Below, piece by piece: positions 8,829 to 16,544 of a DNA stretch of 45,544 nt (positions within the stretch are counted from its first letter, which is position 1; each line of letters starts with the position of its first letter). The notes under the pieces are model-generated. The model was not told where the DNA came from. It did no database searches and saw only the letters and a program-made list of their open reading frames with translations. The DNA is taken from NCBI GenBank assembly GCA_016193395.1, contig JACPSH010000038.1, positions 1 through 45,544 on the forward strand, given 5' to 3'. The position numbers and the translations under genes were made by a program. This DNA comes from Gammaproteobacteria bacterium. GTDB taxonomy: Bacteria; Pseudomonadota; Gammaproteobacteria; Eutrophobiales; Eutrophobiaceae.

Positions 8829-9866
8829 ATGAAACGCTCATCAGGTGCCGCATTTGTACATCCTCGCGCCGATTGGCTCCATGGCCGGATGTGCAGCGTC
8901 GACGAGGTCTCCGCTGCGATTGAGGACGGTAGCATTCTCTGGTCGGCGGGCGACAGCAGGCTGTTGGCAAAGCTCCCTAACGGACGTTGGATCGGCGGTT
9001 CGATTCCCTATTTCATGGCCGAGGACGGTGGCCAGACGACCCGCGACAGAATCTATTGTTCCGAGATGATCGCGGAGTTGGCGACAGCCGTGGAAGTGAA
9101 GTCCTACGATACGGATTCGATTCACAGGATTGCCAAGGAAGCGCCCGACAACGGCTTTACTATTCTGCTCATCCCGGCGTTCACCGATCTGCATGTGAAG
9201 TACGCACAGTACGCGCCCGGCTATGAAGAGATGTTTAAGAAACCCATCGTCGGGTGGGTCACCGGGGTTCACCTCGACGACTTGGGCCGCGTGCGTCCGA
9301 GCGTGTTTAACGGAGTCACGGGTGAGCACCATAATGAGAAGGCGGTGGCGATGCACGTGTCGCTGCGTCCGGATAAGAAGGCGACAGTCAATATTGTCAA
9401 TACCTTCGGCCAGGGCGAGGGCGACGAGATACAGTTTCAGGAAATTGGGTTCACCGCGAGTCGCTGCCTTATCAACGGCAAGGAGCGTAATTTCGCCGAA
9501 TATACGGCGGAGAAACGCCTCGACACCCGGCTCCCTCTGGTAGCCGAATACTCCGGCACGATGGTCAACGTCTCCTTTCAGAAGGTGGATTCCGCCACGG
9601 GCACAGTGTCCTTCTATGCGCCGGTATTCAGCGACGTGCGGTACCGGCTGGCGGCGCCGGTCACGGACTTCGTGCAAGCCTTCCGGGCCGCGTTGCCTCG
9701 GTTGAAGGACCCTGTGATTTTCTCCTGCAACTGTGTGCTGAATTACCTGCATTCAGAGCTCGCCGGCAAGACGACGGGGGACATGACTGGACCGATGACC
9801 TTCGGCGAGATCGCCTACCGGTTACTCAACCAGACGCTTGTCTACCTGGCTATCGAAGAAACGTAA
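8829..9866 (+). CDS. FIST-like conserved protein (probably DUF6976)
   Basis: A 345-aa cytoplasmic protein without signal peptide or membrane segments. I believe it matches the uncharacterised DUF6976 family. Its C-terminus has SCNCVLNYLHSEL (about 300-312) and GPMTFGEIAYRLLNQTLVYL (about 321-340). These resemble the closing part of FIST_C sensory domains (a conserved Cys/Asn patch, then a GE motif and an N-x-T-L strand), so I infer a FIST-like ligand-sensing fold. Function is unknown. GAGGAGG (8817-8823) lies 5 nt before the ATG, the best Shine-Dalgarno in this region. The gene is monocistronic: a 279-nt gap precedes it and a terminator follows. Confidence 0.75.
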   Translation: MKRSSGAAFVHPRADWLHGRMCSVDEVSAAIEDGSILWSAGDSRLLAKLPNGRWIGGSIPYFMAEDGGQTTRDRIYCSEMIAELATAVEVKSYDTDSIHRIAKEAPDNGFTILLIPAFTDLHVKYAQYAPGYEEMFKKPIVGWVTGVHLDDLGRVRPSVFNGVTGEHHNEKAVAMHVSLRPDKKATVNIVNTFGQGEGDEIQFQEIGFTASRCLINGKERNFAEYTAEKRLDTRLPLVAEYSGTMVNVSFQKVDSATGTVSFYAPVFSDVRYRLAAPVTDFVQAFRAALPRLKDPVIFSCNCVLNYLHSELAGKTTGDMTGPMTFGEIAYRLLNQTLVYLAIEET

Positions 9867-9903
9867 CCTTTCGGGCGCACGCATCGTGTCCTGTATCGCC
9901 TGT

Positions 9904-9934
9904 AACCGCCGCCGGTGGTGAACCGGCGGCGGTT
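9904..9934. terminator. 13-bp GC hairpin after FIST-like gene
   Basis: AACCGCCGCCGGT (9904-9916), loop GGTGA, ACCGGCGGCGGTT (9922-9934), then AAATTAGGGATTTTTC. The stem is perfect and strong. The T-tract is delayed by about 11 nt, so it is a probable but not textbook rho-independent terminator, and it can fold on either strand. Confidence 0.65.
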
Positions 9935-10109
9935 AAATTAGGGATTTTTCATCGGATTTCGGGAAAGGCGGCCCGATCTTCAGAAAAGAGTCCTGGCCTT
10001 CGCGAAATCCGCAGGCCATGCGCGTGATCACCTTTATGTGGTTGTTGATACCATCGATCAGGGTAATCAAATGGGGTGAGACCCTGTGGGTTTCGATATT
10101 TTTGACCGG
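9933..10109 (-). pseudogene. C-terminal remnant of ISL3-type transposase
   Basis: The minus strand reads 58 codons ending in TAA at 9933-9935. They include THRVSPHLITLIDGINNHIK and then VITRMACGFREGQDSFLKIG. This is the pattern of the C-terminal end of ISL3-family (DDE_Tnp_ISL3) transposases: a GxNNxIK core, then RMAxGFR and FLKI. No start codon, catalytic domain or terminal repeat is present, so only the last portion survives. It lies on the opposite strand between two plus-strand genes, evidence that a mobile element once inserted here. The family assignment is from memory of the motif. Confidence 0.6.
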
Positions 10110-10123
10110 CGGAGGAAATTACA

Positions 10124-10564
10124 ATGACTAGGCGGGGCTTTATTTTAAAAGCACTTCTTTCGCTGACGCTCATGTCCTTTTTTCCTTCGTCCGCGTTTGC
10201 TGCGCAGTACACGTGCACGATTACCGGCGTCCTGGGCCTGACGGATTCCGGCCAGTACGCAACCCACGAATGGGAGAATTTTTACCTGGGGAGAAAATTC
10301 GTTGTCGACCGGGAACCGGGCAAGGTCATCAGCACGACGGCGTTGAAGGCCCGCCTCAAGAATTTTGACGAAATACACAGTCCCAGGGTCCTGAGTCGTG
10401 GAGACGGCAAGAGCCCGTTCAAATCGATCACGATGATTGAGGAGACCGGGGAATTATCCGTGCTCCAGATCAACGAGAACGCCGCCGGCCCGCAAAAGCC
10501 GTTCTATTACCAGACCTTCATAGGCATGCTCCTGGCCGGCACCTGTGCGGGAGGCGCCCAATAG
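10124..10564 (+). CDS. Small exported protein of unknown function
   Basis: 146 aa with a clear Sec signal peptide: MTRRGFILKALL, hydrophobic core, and SSAFA-AQ as the likely cleavage site near residue 27. The mature part (about 119 aa) has two cysteines, one near each end (about C31 and C141), which could form a disulfide. I recognise no domain. GGAGG (10111-10115) is 8 nt before the ATG. It directly follows the transposase remnant and precedes cysM by 100 nt, so it may belong to an acquired patch with the FIST-like gene. Confidence 0.7.
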   Translation: MTRRGFILKALLSLTLMSFFPSSAFAAQYTCTITGVLGLTDSGQYATHEWENFYLGRKFVVDREPGKVISTTALKARLKNFDEIHSPRVLSRGDGKSPFKSITMIEETGELSVLQINENAAGPQKPFYYQTFIGMLLAGTCAGGAQ

Positions 10565-10664
10565 ATCTCGGCCGCGGTCCTGCCCTAGCTTCGTAATATC
10601 AAGCTTTGAAAAGGGTATTAGACACAGAGAAACCAGGCGCCTTTTTTGTTGTAGAGTAAGGATT

Positions 10665-11597
10665 ATGAGCACGCGCCCGGCCGCTGCGTTCCGTCCCGGC
10701 AACCTGCCGGATTTTCCGACGCTGGAGGCCTGTGTCGGCAACACGCCGCTGGTGCGTCTTCAACGCCTGCCCGGCAAGACCAGCAACATCCTGCTCGCCA
10801 AGCTCGAAGGCGACAATCCGGCGGGTTCCGTGAAGGACCGGCCGGCGGTCAGCATGATCCGGGGCGCGGAGGAGCGCGGCGAGATCAAGCCGGGGGATAC
10901 CCTGATCGAAGCGACCAGCGGCAACACCGGCATCGCGCTCGCCATGGCCGCGGCGATCCGCGGTTACCGCATGGTGCTGATCATGCCCGAACACATGAGC
11001 GCGGAGCGCCGCGCCGCCATGCGCGCCTTCGGCGCCGAGATCATCCTGGTCACGAAGCAGGAAGGCATGGAAGGCGCCCGCGATCTGGCGGAGAAGATGC
11101 AGCAGGAAGGGAAGGGCCGGGTGCTCGATCAGTTCGCCAATCCCGACAACCCGCGCTCGCATTACGAAGGCACGGGCCCCGAGATCTGGCGCGACACGGC
11201 CGGCTGCGTGACGCATTTTGTAAGCTCGATGGGGACGACAGGGACCATCATGGGCGTGTCGCGCTATCTGAAGGAACAGAACCCCGCAATTCAGATCGTG
11301 GGCGTGCAGCCGGCGGGCGATGAGAACATCCCGGGGATCCGCCGCTGGCCGCCCGCCTATTTGCCGAAAATCTTCGACCGCCGGCGCGTGGACCGGATCA
11401 TAGACATCACGCCGAAGGAAGCCGAGGACATGACCCGGCGGCTGGCCGCGGAGGAAGGGATCTTCGCCGGGATTTCCTCCGGTGGCGCGATTCATGCCGC
11501 GCTCAGGCTCTCGGCGGAGATCGAGCACGCTGTCATCGTGACCATCGTCTGCGATCGCGGCGACCGCTATCTCTCCACCAACGTTTTTCCCGCTTGA
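10665..11597 (+). CDS. cysM: Cysteine synthase B
   Basis: PLP-dependent enzyme that makes cysteine from O-acetylserine and sulfide or thiosulfate. The 310-aa protein has the PLP lysine in NPAGSVKDRPA (K57), the phosphate-binding loop EATSGNTGIALA (about 86-97), and a C-terminal GIFAGISSGGA loop. The compact length and the VKDRPA motif favour CysM over CysK. The ATG at 10665 follows AAGGA and gives an N-terminus suited to the family. Its TGA stop (11595-11597) is the first base triplet of a 37-bp segment that is duplicated around the adjacent insertion. Confidence 0.92.
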   Translation: MSTRPAAAFRPGNLPDFPTLEACVGNTPLVRLQRLPGKTSNILLAKLEGDNPAGSVKDRPAVSMIRGAEERGEIKPGDTLIEATSGNTGIALAMAAAIRGYRMVLIMPEHMSAERRAAMRAFGAEIILVTKQEGMEGARDLAEKMQQEGKGRVLDQFANPDNPRSHYEGTGPEIWRDTAGCVTHFVSSMGTTGTIMGVSRYLKEQNPAIQIVGVQPAGDENIPGIRRWPPAYLPKIFDRRRVDRIIDITPKEAEDMTRRLAAEEGIFAGISSGGAIHAALRLSAEIEHAVIVTIVCDRGDRYLSTNVFPA

Positions 11598-11759
11598 ACG
11601 TTCTCGTCTTCGATATCGAAACCGTCCCGGAAACCGAAAAAGGGGACAGATTTATTTTCAGTCCGCTTCCCACCCCCCGCTGAATCAACGTAGAAAATAA
11701 ATCTGTCCCCTTTTTCATTGGATGAACGTTCTCGTCTTCGATATCGAAACCGTCCCGGA
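11595..11759. repeat. 37-bp direct repeats flanking a MITE-like element
   Basis: Positions 11595-11631 and 11723-11759 are identical over 37 bp (TGAACGTTCTCGTCTTCGAT...CCCGGA). The segment encodes the exonuclease start NVLVFDIETVP. The left copy overlaps the cysM stop and could be read from TTG 11594 for only 29 codons. The right copy has an ATG at 11722. The inverted-repeat element 11637-11715 sits between them. Confidence 0.9.
11637..11715. mobile_element. MITE-like element with 23-bp perfect inverted repeats
   Basis: AAAAAGGGGACAGATTTATT... (11637-11659) is perfectly inverted at 11693-11715, with a 33-nt GC-rich interior. The A/T-rich GGGGACAGATTTATTTTC arm contrasts strongly with the surrounding high-GC genes. 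I recall the same arm as a dispersed palindromic element in many proteobacterial genomes, often thought to be moved by IS200-like (RAYT) transposases. It carries no gene of its own. Confidence 0.8.
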
Positions 11760-12469
11760 CACGGACGCCGGACGGCGTCTCTACAACCTGGAAGGCCTGG
11801 AAGATCGCGAAGTCGGCGAAGTGATGTTTGCCCGTCGGCGGCGCGAGACCGAAGGCGCGCGTCGTGGCCATCGCCGCGGTGCTTTCAGTCAAGGATCGCG
11901 TCAGCGTCTGGTCGCTCGGCAACCCGGATTCAGGCGAGGCTGAACTGATCCAGCGCTTCTTTGAGGGCATCGAGAGGTATTCGCCGTTGCTCGTATCCTG
12001 GAACGGGCGCGGATTCGATCTGCCGGTGCTGCATTACCGCGCGCTTCTGCACGGCGTGCCGGCGCCGCGCTACTGGGAAACGGGCGCGGAGGATCAGTCT
12101 TTCCGCTGGAATAACTACCTGAACCGCTTCCACGAGCGCCACACCGATCTCATGGATGTGATCGCGGGATACGAGGCCCGCGCCGCCGCGCCGCTCGCCG
12201 AGATCGCGGGCCTGCTCGGCTTCCCCGGCAAGCTCGGCATGTCGGGCGCGGACGTCTGGGATCACTTCATCGCGGGGAACATCGAGAAGATCCGCAATTA
12301 TTGCGAAACCGACGTGCTGAATACCTACCTTGTCTTCCAGCGCTTCCAGTTGATCCGCGGCCGGATCACGCCGGAGGGGTACGGCGCGGAGTACGCGCGT
12401 GTGCGGCGGATGCTGGAGGCGGAAGACAAGCCCCACCTGCGCGAATTCCTGCGGGCCTGGAAGGAATGA
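11722..12469 (+). pseudogene. PolB-like 3'-5' exonuclease, frameshifted
   Basis: Predicted RNase H-fold 3'-5' exonuclease (family of the PolB exonuclease-like proteins, PF10108). The first frame (ATG 11722) gives MNVLVFDIETVPDTDAGRRL, with the catalytic DxE of Exo I, then VMFARRRRETEGA. The remaining homology (RVVAIAAVL..., LVSWNGRGFDLPVLHYRALL with Exo II, NYCETDVLNTYLVF with Exo III) continues in another frame to 12469. The switch is near 11855-11865. Relatives have about nine more residues there, so I infer a small deletion that is not a multiple of three. An ATG at 11828 would restart without Exo I. Its end overlaps rlmD by 4 nt. Confidence 0.75.
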
Positions 12470-13779
12470 CCCGACGCGGCGAGCCGGTCGCGGCCGATGT
12501 CGTCTCGCTTTCCCACGAAGGGCGCGGCATCGCGCGCCCCGGCGGCAAGACGGTATTCATCGACAACGCCCTGACCGGCGAGTCCATCCTGTTTCGCTAC
12601 TTCCGGCACCGCGCGAGCTTCGATGAAGGCGTGGCGATCGAGATCCGCAATCCGTCACCGGCGCGCGCCGAGCCGGTATGCCGCCACTACAGTGTCTGCG
12701 GCGGATGCAGTCTCCAGCACCTGCGTCCGGACGAGCAGGTGCGCCACAAGGAATCCGTGCTGCTGGAACAACTGCATGCGATTGCGGGGATAGAGCCGCG
12801 CGAAAGCCTTCCGCCGATCAGCGGGCCGACCGAAGGCTACCGCCGCCGGGCGCGTCTTGGCGTCCGCTTCGTGCACGCCAGGGGCCGGGCGCTGGTCGGC
12901 TTCCACGAAAAGCGCAGCAGCCGGGTCGCGGACATCGACAGTTGCGAGGTGCTGCATCCCGAGGCCGCGCGCCTGCTCGCGCCGCTCTCAACGCTGATCG
13001 GCACGCTCGATCATCCGGAAACCTTTCCCCAGGTGGAACTGGCGATCGGCGAGAACGGCTCGGCCTTCATTCTGCGCCACCTGCGCGAACTCCCCGAACG
13101 CGATCTCGAACGGCTGCGCGAGTTTGAGCGCACGCAGGGCGTGCGCGTGTTTCTGCAGCCGGGCGGGGATGATTCGGTGCATTCGCTCATCCCGGGCGCG
13201 GATCGGCCGTTGAGCTACCGTCTGCCGCAGCACGACGTGGAGATCTTTTTCGAACCGACCGATTTCACGCAGGTCAATTTTGACGTGAACCGGGCCCTGG
13301 TCGGCCGGGTGATCGAGCTGCTCGCGCCCGGGTCCGCGGAGCAGGTGCTCGATCTCTATTGCGGGCTGGGAAATTTTTCGCTGCCACTGGCGCGGCGGGC
13401 CGCGCAGGTCATCGGCATTGAAGGATCGAAGCCGCTGGTGGCCGGCGCGCAGAGGAATGCCGCGCACAACCGGATCGCGAACGTCGAGTTCCAGTGCGCC
13501 GACCTGGCCTCCGAGTCCGCCCCGCACGCGTTTCTGCAACGCCGTTACGTGAAGGTCAGTCTGGATCCGCCGCGCGCCGGGGCGCTGGAAATCCTAAGGC
13601 GGCTGGACCTGTCGGGGACCTCCCGGATCGCCTATGTTTCCTGCAACCCGGCAACGCTGGCGCGCGATGCCAGGCTGCTGACCGGCGCGCCGGGATTTAT
13701 ACTGGACAAGGCAGGGGTCATCGACATGTTCCCGCATACTTCACACAGCGAGACGCTCGCGATTTTCGAGCGGGCCTGA
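12466..13779 (+). CDS. rlmD: 23S rRNA (uracil-1939-C5)-methyltransferase
   Basis: SAM-dependent methyltransferase acting on U1939 of 23S rRNA (formerly RumA). The 437-aa protein has an N-terminal TRAM domain (about 5-62) and 4Fe-4S cysteines C72, C78, C81 (VCRHYSVCGGC) and C160. The SAM motif VLDLYCGLGNFSLPLA is near 298 and the catalytic cysteine is in YVSCNPATLARD (C393). The ATG at 12466 overlaps the upstream exonuclease stop (ATGA), so translation may normally be coupled to a gene that is now frameshifted. Confidence 0.94.
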   Translation: MTRRGEPVAADVVSLSHEGRGIARPGGKTVFIDNALTGESILFRYFRHRASFDEGVAIEIRNPSPARAEPVCRHYSVCGGCSLQHLRPDEQVRHKESVLLEQLHAIAGIEPRESLPPISGPTEGYRRRARLGVRFVHARGRALVGFHEKRSSRVADIDSCEVLHPEAARLLAPLSTLIGTLDHPETFPQVELAIGENGSAFILRHLRELPERDLERLREFERTQGVRVFLQPGGDDSVHSLIPGADRPLSYRLPQHDVEIFFEPTDFTQVNFDVNRALVGRVIELLAPGSAEQVLDLYCGLGNFSLPLARRAAQVIGIEGSKPLVAGAQRNAAHNRIANVEFQCADLASESAPHAFLQRRYVKVSLDPPRAGALEILRRLDLSGTSRIAYVSCNPATLARDARLLTGAPGFILDKAGVIDMFPHTSHSETLAIFERA

Positions 13780-13781
13780 GC

Positions 13782-14285
13782 ATGGCGCGCGGCAAGGCAG
13801 ACGGGCCGATCCACCTCGAGATCTCGCTCGCGCGGCAGCGGCTGGAACTGCGGCAGGGCGACAGGCTGATCCGGGAATACACTGTTTCCACCGCGAAAAA
13901 AGGGGCAGGCGAGCAGGTGGACAGTCTCTGCACGCCGCGCGGCCGGCACGAAATCGCGGAGATGATTGGCCGAGGGAGCGGGCCGAACACGGTATTCATG
14001 AGCCGCCAGCCGAGCGGCGAGATTTTCCGCCCGGAATTGCGCGCAAACCATCCGGATCGCGACTGGATCCTCACGCGCATCCTGTGGCTGCGCGGCACCG
14101 AACCGGGCGTGAACGCGGGCGGCCAGGTTGATACCTACCAGCGTTACATCTATATACATGGAGCGCCCGACGACGTGAGGATGGGCGAGCCGGGTTCCGC
14201 CGGCTGCATCCGCATGCGCAATGCGGATGTGATCGAGCTCTTCGATCGCGTCGCCGTCGGTACACCGGTGATCATCAGGGAATAG
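13782..14285 (+). CDS. L,D-transpeptidase (YkuD fold)
   Basis: Predicted peptidoglycan cross-linking or anchoring enzyme. The 167-aa protein is almost entirely a YkuD domain, with the catalytic signature YIYIHGAPDDVRMGEPGSAG and the following CIRMRN: H126, S139 region, C142, R144. No signal peptide is visible from the ATG at 13782, as in other short gammaproteobacterial members I recall (starting HLEISLARQRLEL). Export route is therefore unclear. The gene begins 2 nt after rlmD. Substrate specificity cannot be told from sequence. Confidence 0.88.
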   Translation: MARGKADGPIHLEISLARQRLELRQGDRLIREYTVSTAKKGAGEQVDSLCTPRGRHEIAEMIGRGSGPNTVFMSRQPSGEIFRPELRANHPDRDWILTRILWLRGTEPGVNAGGQVDTYQRYIYIHGAPDDVRMGEPGSAGCIRMRNADVIELFDRVAVGTPVIIRE

Positions 14286-14404
14286 CCGCAAATCCCGTTT
14301 TGTCCCCTTTGCGGGGGATTCCGCAGCAGGCCGCGGGTGCTATAGTCGTTCGCGCTCGCCCGGAAGCGAGCAAGTGCGTGTTCCACACGCGGGGACGGAT
14401 CGCC

Positions 14405-16543
14405 ATGGAAACGGCCGCAGCCACGGAAGGCATCGATACCGGACTCGCCTGTCTCGCGATTCTCGCGCGCCTCCACGGCCTTCCCGCCGATCCCGGCCGC
14501 ATCCGGCACGAATTCGGTTCCCCGGGCGCGCCGCTCAGCTCCACCGACCTCATCCGTGCGGCCCGCGCGCTCGGCTTCAAGGCCCGTGAGATCCGCTGCG
14601 CCCCCGACCGGCTCGACCGCATGCCCCTGCCTGCCATCGCGCCGCTGAAGGAAGGAGGTTTCCACATCGTTGCCGGGGTCAATGGCGAGGAACTACTGGT
14701 GCAGGACCCGGCCCGACCGGGGACGCGCCGGTGGAGCAGGGAGCAACTGGAAGCCTTCTGGACGGGCCGGATGATCCTGCTCGCACCACGCAGCGCGGTG
14801 GCGGCGGGCTCCGGCCGCTTCGGTTTCTCCTGGTTCGTGCTGGCCGTGCTGAAGTACCGGTCGCTGTTCGCGGAAATCCTGCTCGCCTCCTTCGTGATCC
14901 AACTGTTCGCGCTGGTCACGCCATTGTTCTTTCAGGTCGTGGTGGACAAGGTGCTGGTCCAGCACGGGTTGACGACGCTGGATGTCCTGGCGGCGGGCCT
15001 GCTGCTCGTCTCGATATTCGACGTTTTGTTGAACGGCCTGCGCAACTACGTGTTCGCGCATACCTCGAACCGCATCGACGTCACGCTGGGCGCCGATCTT
15101 TTCCGGCACCTGCTGCGCCTGCCGCTCGGCTATTTCGCGACGCGGCGGGTGGGGGACCTGGTGGCGCGGGTGCGCGAGCTGGAGCAGATCCGCAATTTCA
15201 TCACCGGCTCCGCCATCACGCTGGTCATCGATCTGTCATTCGGTTTCGTGTTCCTCTCGGTGATGCTCCTCTACAGCCCCACCCTGTCCCTGGTCGTGCT
15301 GGGTTCGCTGCCGGCGTATTGCGCGCTGGCCTGCATTGCCACGCCGATGCTGCGCGCGCGGCTGAACGAGAAATTCAGCCGCGGCGCCGAGAACCAGGCT
15401 TTCCTGGTGGAGACCCTGCTCGGCATCGAGACGCTCAAGGCTGGGGCCGTCGAACCGCACAGCGGGAGGCGTTGGGAGGACCTGCTGGCCGGCTACGTCA
15501 GCGCCAGCTTTCGCGCCGCCAGTCTCGGCAACGTGACGGCACAGGCCGCCGCGCTCGTCAACAAGCTGGGCGTGGTCCTGATCCTGTGGCTGGGTGCGCG
15601 GGCCGTCATCGAGGGCGCGATGAGCGTTGGCCAGTTGATCGCCTTCAACCTGCTGGCCGCGCGGTTCAGCGGACCGGTCCTGCGTCTTGTGCAGGTCTGG
15701 CAGGATTTCCAGCAGGCCGGGATTTCCCTGCAGCGCCTCGCGGAGATCCTCGATGCGGCGCCGGAACCTACGGTCGAAACGGGAACAATCGCGCTCCCCG
15801 ATCTGCAGGGCCGGATTGCCTTTGAGGATGTGACGTTCCGGTACGTCCCGGACGCGCCCGAGATCCTGAGTCGCGTCTCGTTCACGATCGAGCCCGGAGA
15901 GATTATCGGCATCGTCGGCCGATCGGGCTCCGGCAAGAGCACCCTCGCGCGGCTGGTGCAGCGGCTGTACGTCCCGGAGCAGGGCCGCGTACTCGTGGAC
16001 GGCGTGAACCTGGCCATGGTGGACGGTGCGTGGCTGCGGCGCCGCATCGGCGTGGTCCAGCAGGATACCTTCCTGTTCAATCGTTCGATCCGGGACAATA
16101 TCGCGCTCGCGGATCCGGCGGCATCCATGGAACGCGTGGTGCATGCGGCGCGGCTTACCGGGGCCCATGACTTCATCGCGGAGTTGCCGGCCGGCTACGG
16201 CACCCAGCTCGAGGAGCACGGTGGCAACCTCTCCAGCGGTCAGCGCCAGCGGATCGCCATCGCCCGAGCCCTCCTCGGCAATCCGCGCGTCCTGATCCTC
16301 GATGAGGCGACCAGCGCGCTCGACTATGAATCCGAAAACATCCTCCAGCGCAACATGCGCACCCTCTGCAGCGGACGCACCGTGCTCATCATTGCCCACC
16401 GGCTGAACACGGTGCGCGACGCCGACCGCATCCTGTTCATGGAACGCGGACAAATCATCGAGGCGGGCACGCACGGCGAACTGATGGGTCGCGGTGGACG
16501 TTACGCCCGCCTCTATTCGCTCCAGTCCGCGGCGGCCGGCTGA
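14405..16543 (+). CDS. Type I secretion ABC transporter (HlyB/LapB-like)
   Basis: Inner-membrane ATP-binding exporter of a type I secretion system. The 712-aa protein has three parts. Residues 1-130 form a C39 peptidase-like domain whose catalytic Cys position reads DTGLACL (Thr instead of Cys), so it is probably a non-cleaving substrate-binding domain as in HlyB. A six-helix ABC membrane domain spans about 150-430. The nucleotide-binding domain has Walker A GRSGSGKST (505-513), signature LSSGQRQRIAIARAL (609) and Walker B VLILDEATSALD. The ATG at 14405 is 105 nt inside a longer frame; a TATAGT -10-like box lies at 14341-14346. Paired with the HlyD gene 1 nt downstream. Confidence 0.92.
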   Translation: METAAATEGIDTGLACLAILARLHGLPADPGRIRHEFGSPGAPLSSTDLIRAARALGFKAREIRCAPDRLDRMPLPAIAPLKEGGFHIVAGVNGEELLVQDPARPGTRRWSREQLEAFWTGRMILLAPRSAVAAGSGRFGFSWFVLAVLKYRSLFAEILLASFVIQLFALVTPLFFQVVVDKVLVQHGLTTLDVLAAGLLLVSIFDVLLNGLRNYVFAHTSNRIDVTLGADLFRHLLRLPLGYFATRRVGDLVARVRELEQIRNFITGSAITLVIDLSFGFVFLSVMLLYSPTLSLVVLGSLPAYCALACIATPMLRARLNEKFSRGAENQAFLVETLLGIETLKAGAVEPHSGRRWEDLLAGYVSASFRAASLGNVTAQAAALVNKLGVVLILWLGARAVIEGAMSVGQLIAFNLLAARFSGPVLRLVQVWQDFQQAGISLQRLAEILDAAPEPTVETGTIALPDLQGRIAFEDVTFRYVPDAPEILSRVSFTIEPGEIIGIVGRSGSGKSTLARLVQRLYVPEQGRVLVDGVNLAMVDGAWLRRRIGVVQQDTFLFNRSIRDNIALADPAASMERVVHAARLTGAHDFIAELPAGYGTQLEEHGGNLSSGQRQRIAIARALLGNPRVLILDEATSALDYESENILQRNMRTLCSGRTVLIIAHRLNTVRDADRILFMERGQIIEAGTHGELMGRGGRYARLYSLQSAAAG

Positions 16544-16544
16544 C

